Below are positions 62,824-64,000 of a DNA stretch of 64,000 bases, piece after piece. The position numbers and the translations under genes were made by a program. Numbering within the stretch: the first letter of the stretch is position 1; the number at the start of each line of letters is the position of its first letter. The stretch is from assembly GCA_944326325.1 (NCBI GenBank), contig CALVDQ010000005.1, forward strand, positions 62,001 through 126,000, read 5' to 3'. This DNA comes from an uncultured Bacteroidales bacterium (GTDB taxonomy: Bacteria; Bacteroidota; Bacteroidia; Bacteroidales; UBA932). The notes below the pieces were generated by a model. It was not told where the DNA came from, searched no databases, and saw nothing but the letters and a program-made list of their open reading frames with translations.

Positions 62824-63945
62824 TCATTTCGATGTACCGGCCCCCATCAGATAGACTTTCATGAACTCGTTCAGGTCACCGTCGAGGACCCCCTGTGTAT
62901 CCGATGTCTCGTAGCCTGTCCTCAGGTCCTTGACCATCTTGTACGGATGCAGCACATAGCTTCGGATCTGGGAGCCCCATTCGATCTTCTTCTTCTGGCC
63001 TTCGAGTTCGGCCTGCTTCTCCTGGCGTTTCTTGAGTTCAAGGTCATACAGTCGTGACTTGAGGATACGCAGCGCATTCTGCCTGTTGTCCAGCTGTGAC
63101 CGGGTCTCGGTATTCTCAACCACGATACCTGTCGGAATATGCCTTACGCGGACACCTGTCTCCACCTTGTTCACATTCTGTCCGCCGGCCCCGCTTGAAC
63201 GGTATGTATCCCATTCGAGATCGGCAGGATTGATTTCTATTTCGATGGTATCGTCCACCAAAGGATATACGAATACTGACGAAAACGTGGTCTGCCGCTT
63301 GCCCTGGGCGTTGAACGGAGATATGCGCACCAGCCTGTGCACTCCACTCTCGGCCTTCAGATAACCGAATGCATAATCGCCCTCAAACTGTATGGTAGCG
63401 GACTTGATACCGGCATCCTCTCCTTCAAGCATGTCAGTGACAGTGAGTTTATAGCCGTTCCGTTCACCCCATCGCATATACATACGCATCAGCATGGAAG
63501 ACCAGTCATTAGCTTCGGTACCGCCGGCTCCGGAGTTGATGGTAAGTATCGCCCCGAGGTTGTCCCCTTCTTCACCGAGCATATTCTTCAGTTCAAGGGC
63601 CTCGACAAGTGCGGACGCAGCCGCATAGCCATCCGCAAGCTCCTTCATCTCAGGGGTCTCCACATCCTCTGAAGCCACATCAGCGCTTTCCTTGGCAAAC
63701 TCATACAGTACATCCAGATCCGACACGGCAGAGGCCGCTTCATCATAGCCTGTAACCCATGATTTTACGCCGGAAAGCTCCTTGAGATATTTCTCGGCTT
63801 CCTTGGGGTCATCCCAGAAATCCGGCTCCAGTGTCTTTTTCTGTCTTTCTCCGACGTCCTTACGCTTGTTTTCTATGTCAAGACATCTGTACAGGGTGTC
63901 TGTACGCTGCTTCAGTTCCTTAATCTGCTCTGATGTTATCATCAA
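62824..63945 (-). CDS. prfB: Peptide chain release factor 2, without programmed frameshift
   Basis: The 373-residue protein is full-length RF2: GGTEANDWSSMLMRMYMRW, the HRLVRISPFN stretch and GGQ in GAGGQNVNKVET. RF2 reads UAA and UGA. In many bacteria codon 26 is an in-frame UGA passed by a +1 shift at CUU-UGA-C; here the matching place near residue 22 reads TGT-CTT-GAC-ATA in one continuous frame, so that control is absent. The start at 63945 has a second ATG directly after it. Confidence 0.95.
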   Translation of the reverse strand: MMITSEQIKELKQRTDTLYRCLDIENKRKDVGERQKKTLEPDFWDDPKEAEKYLKELSGVKSWVTGYDEAASAVSDLDVLYEFAKESADVASEDVETPEMKELADGYAAASALVEALELKNMLGEEGDNLGAILTINSGAGGTEANDWSSMLMRMYMRWGERNGYKLTVTDMLEGEDAGIKSATIQFEGDYAFGYLKAESGVHRLVRISPFNAQGKRQTTFSSVFVYPLVDDTIEIEINPADLEWDTYRSSGAGGQNVNKVETGVRVRHIPTGIVVENTETRSQLDNRQNALRILKSRLYDLELKKRQEKQAELEGQKKKIEWGSQIRSYVLHPYKMVKDLRTGYETSDTQGVLDGDLNEFMKVYLMGAGTSK

Positions 63946-63969
63946 CTTGTATGTTTAATCGCAATCGCG

Positions 63970-63977
63970 CAAAGATA
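63970..63977 (-). promoter_or_regulatory. Putative -7 element of prfB
   Basis: TATCTTTG on the minus strand, 24 bases before the start codon. A partial TTG at the window edge (64000-63998) is 20 bp upstream, where the -33 element should lie. Confidence 0.45.
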
Positions 63978-64000
63978 ATCAAAAACCTGACGTCACACAA

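Overview
The window is chromosomal DNA from a member of the Bacteroidota, most likely an uncultured Bacteroidales of moderately high GC content. The evidence is a hybrid two-component regulator, a reverse rubrerythrin, M28/TonB and SPOR surface proteins, an almost complete absence of Shine-Dalgarno sequences, and many promoters of the Bacteroidota type (TTTG, 19 bp, TAnnTTTG). No tRNA, rRNA, CRISPR array, phage or insertion sequence was seen. The exact genus cannot be set from the sequence.

Bases 1-16674 form a pectin and galacturonate utilisation locus. On the minus strand lie a GH105 unsaturated galacturonyl hydrolase (cut by the window edge), a hybrid two-component sensor, a CE12-CE8 esterase fusion and a GH28 polygalacturonase (one operon); then a DUF4861-like lipoprotein, kduD and kduI (second operon); then uxaA and uxaB (third operon). 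uxaC reads divergently on the plus strand. Together they de-esterify and cut homogalacturonan, release galacturonate and its unsaturated form, and carry both toward 2-keto-3-deoxygluconate (KDG). KDG kinase and aldolase, a polysaccharide lyase and a SusC/SusD pair are not in the window.

Bases 16675-17074 are a gene-free stretch packed with inverted repeats. Bases 17075-26220 (minus) hold ettA, a membrane-tethered AraC regulator, two overlapping YitT genes, leuS, a degenerate M28-TonB protein and a SPOR lipoprotein. Bases 26324-29889 (plus) hold a DUF389 membrane protein, a CapA-like protein and phoH. Bases 29972-39714 hold a TPR protein, gyrA, a ClpC-like unfoldase, a possible 41-residue protein, a HAD phosphatase, a secreted esterase, a nucleoside phosphorylase and a DUF4293 protein.

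Bases 39679-44476 hold a four-helix membrane LytTR regulator divergent from fabH-fabK-fabF-fabZ. Between them is a set of boxes repeating every 20 bp, which looks like a LytTR operator array and suggests membrane-coupled control of fatty acid synthesis. Bases 44561-51852 (minus) look like one long operon: mazG, tcdA, an acetyltransferase-like gene, prfA, a methyltransferase, tenA, thiD, a HAD phosphatase and a thioesterase. A CoA-transferase, an AddAB-type helicase-nuclease pair, reverse rubrerythrin, a NUDIX hydrolase, class I fumarase and prfB complete the window.

Besides the genes, several non-coding signals stand out: the LytTR-type array, a family of gene-end hairpins with a shared CAAAA/TTTTG core and differing stems, a 24-nt motif found in three intergenic regions, and two nested inverted-repeat elements.
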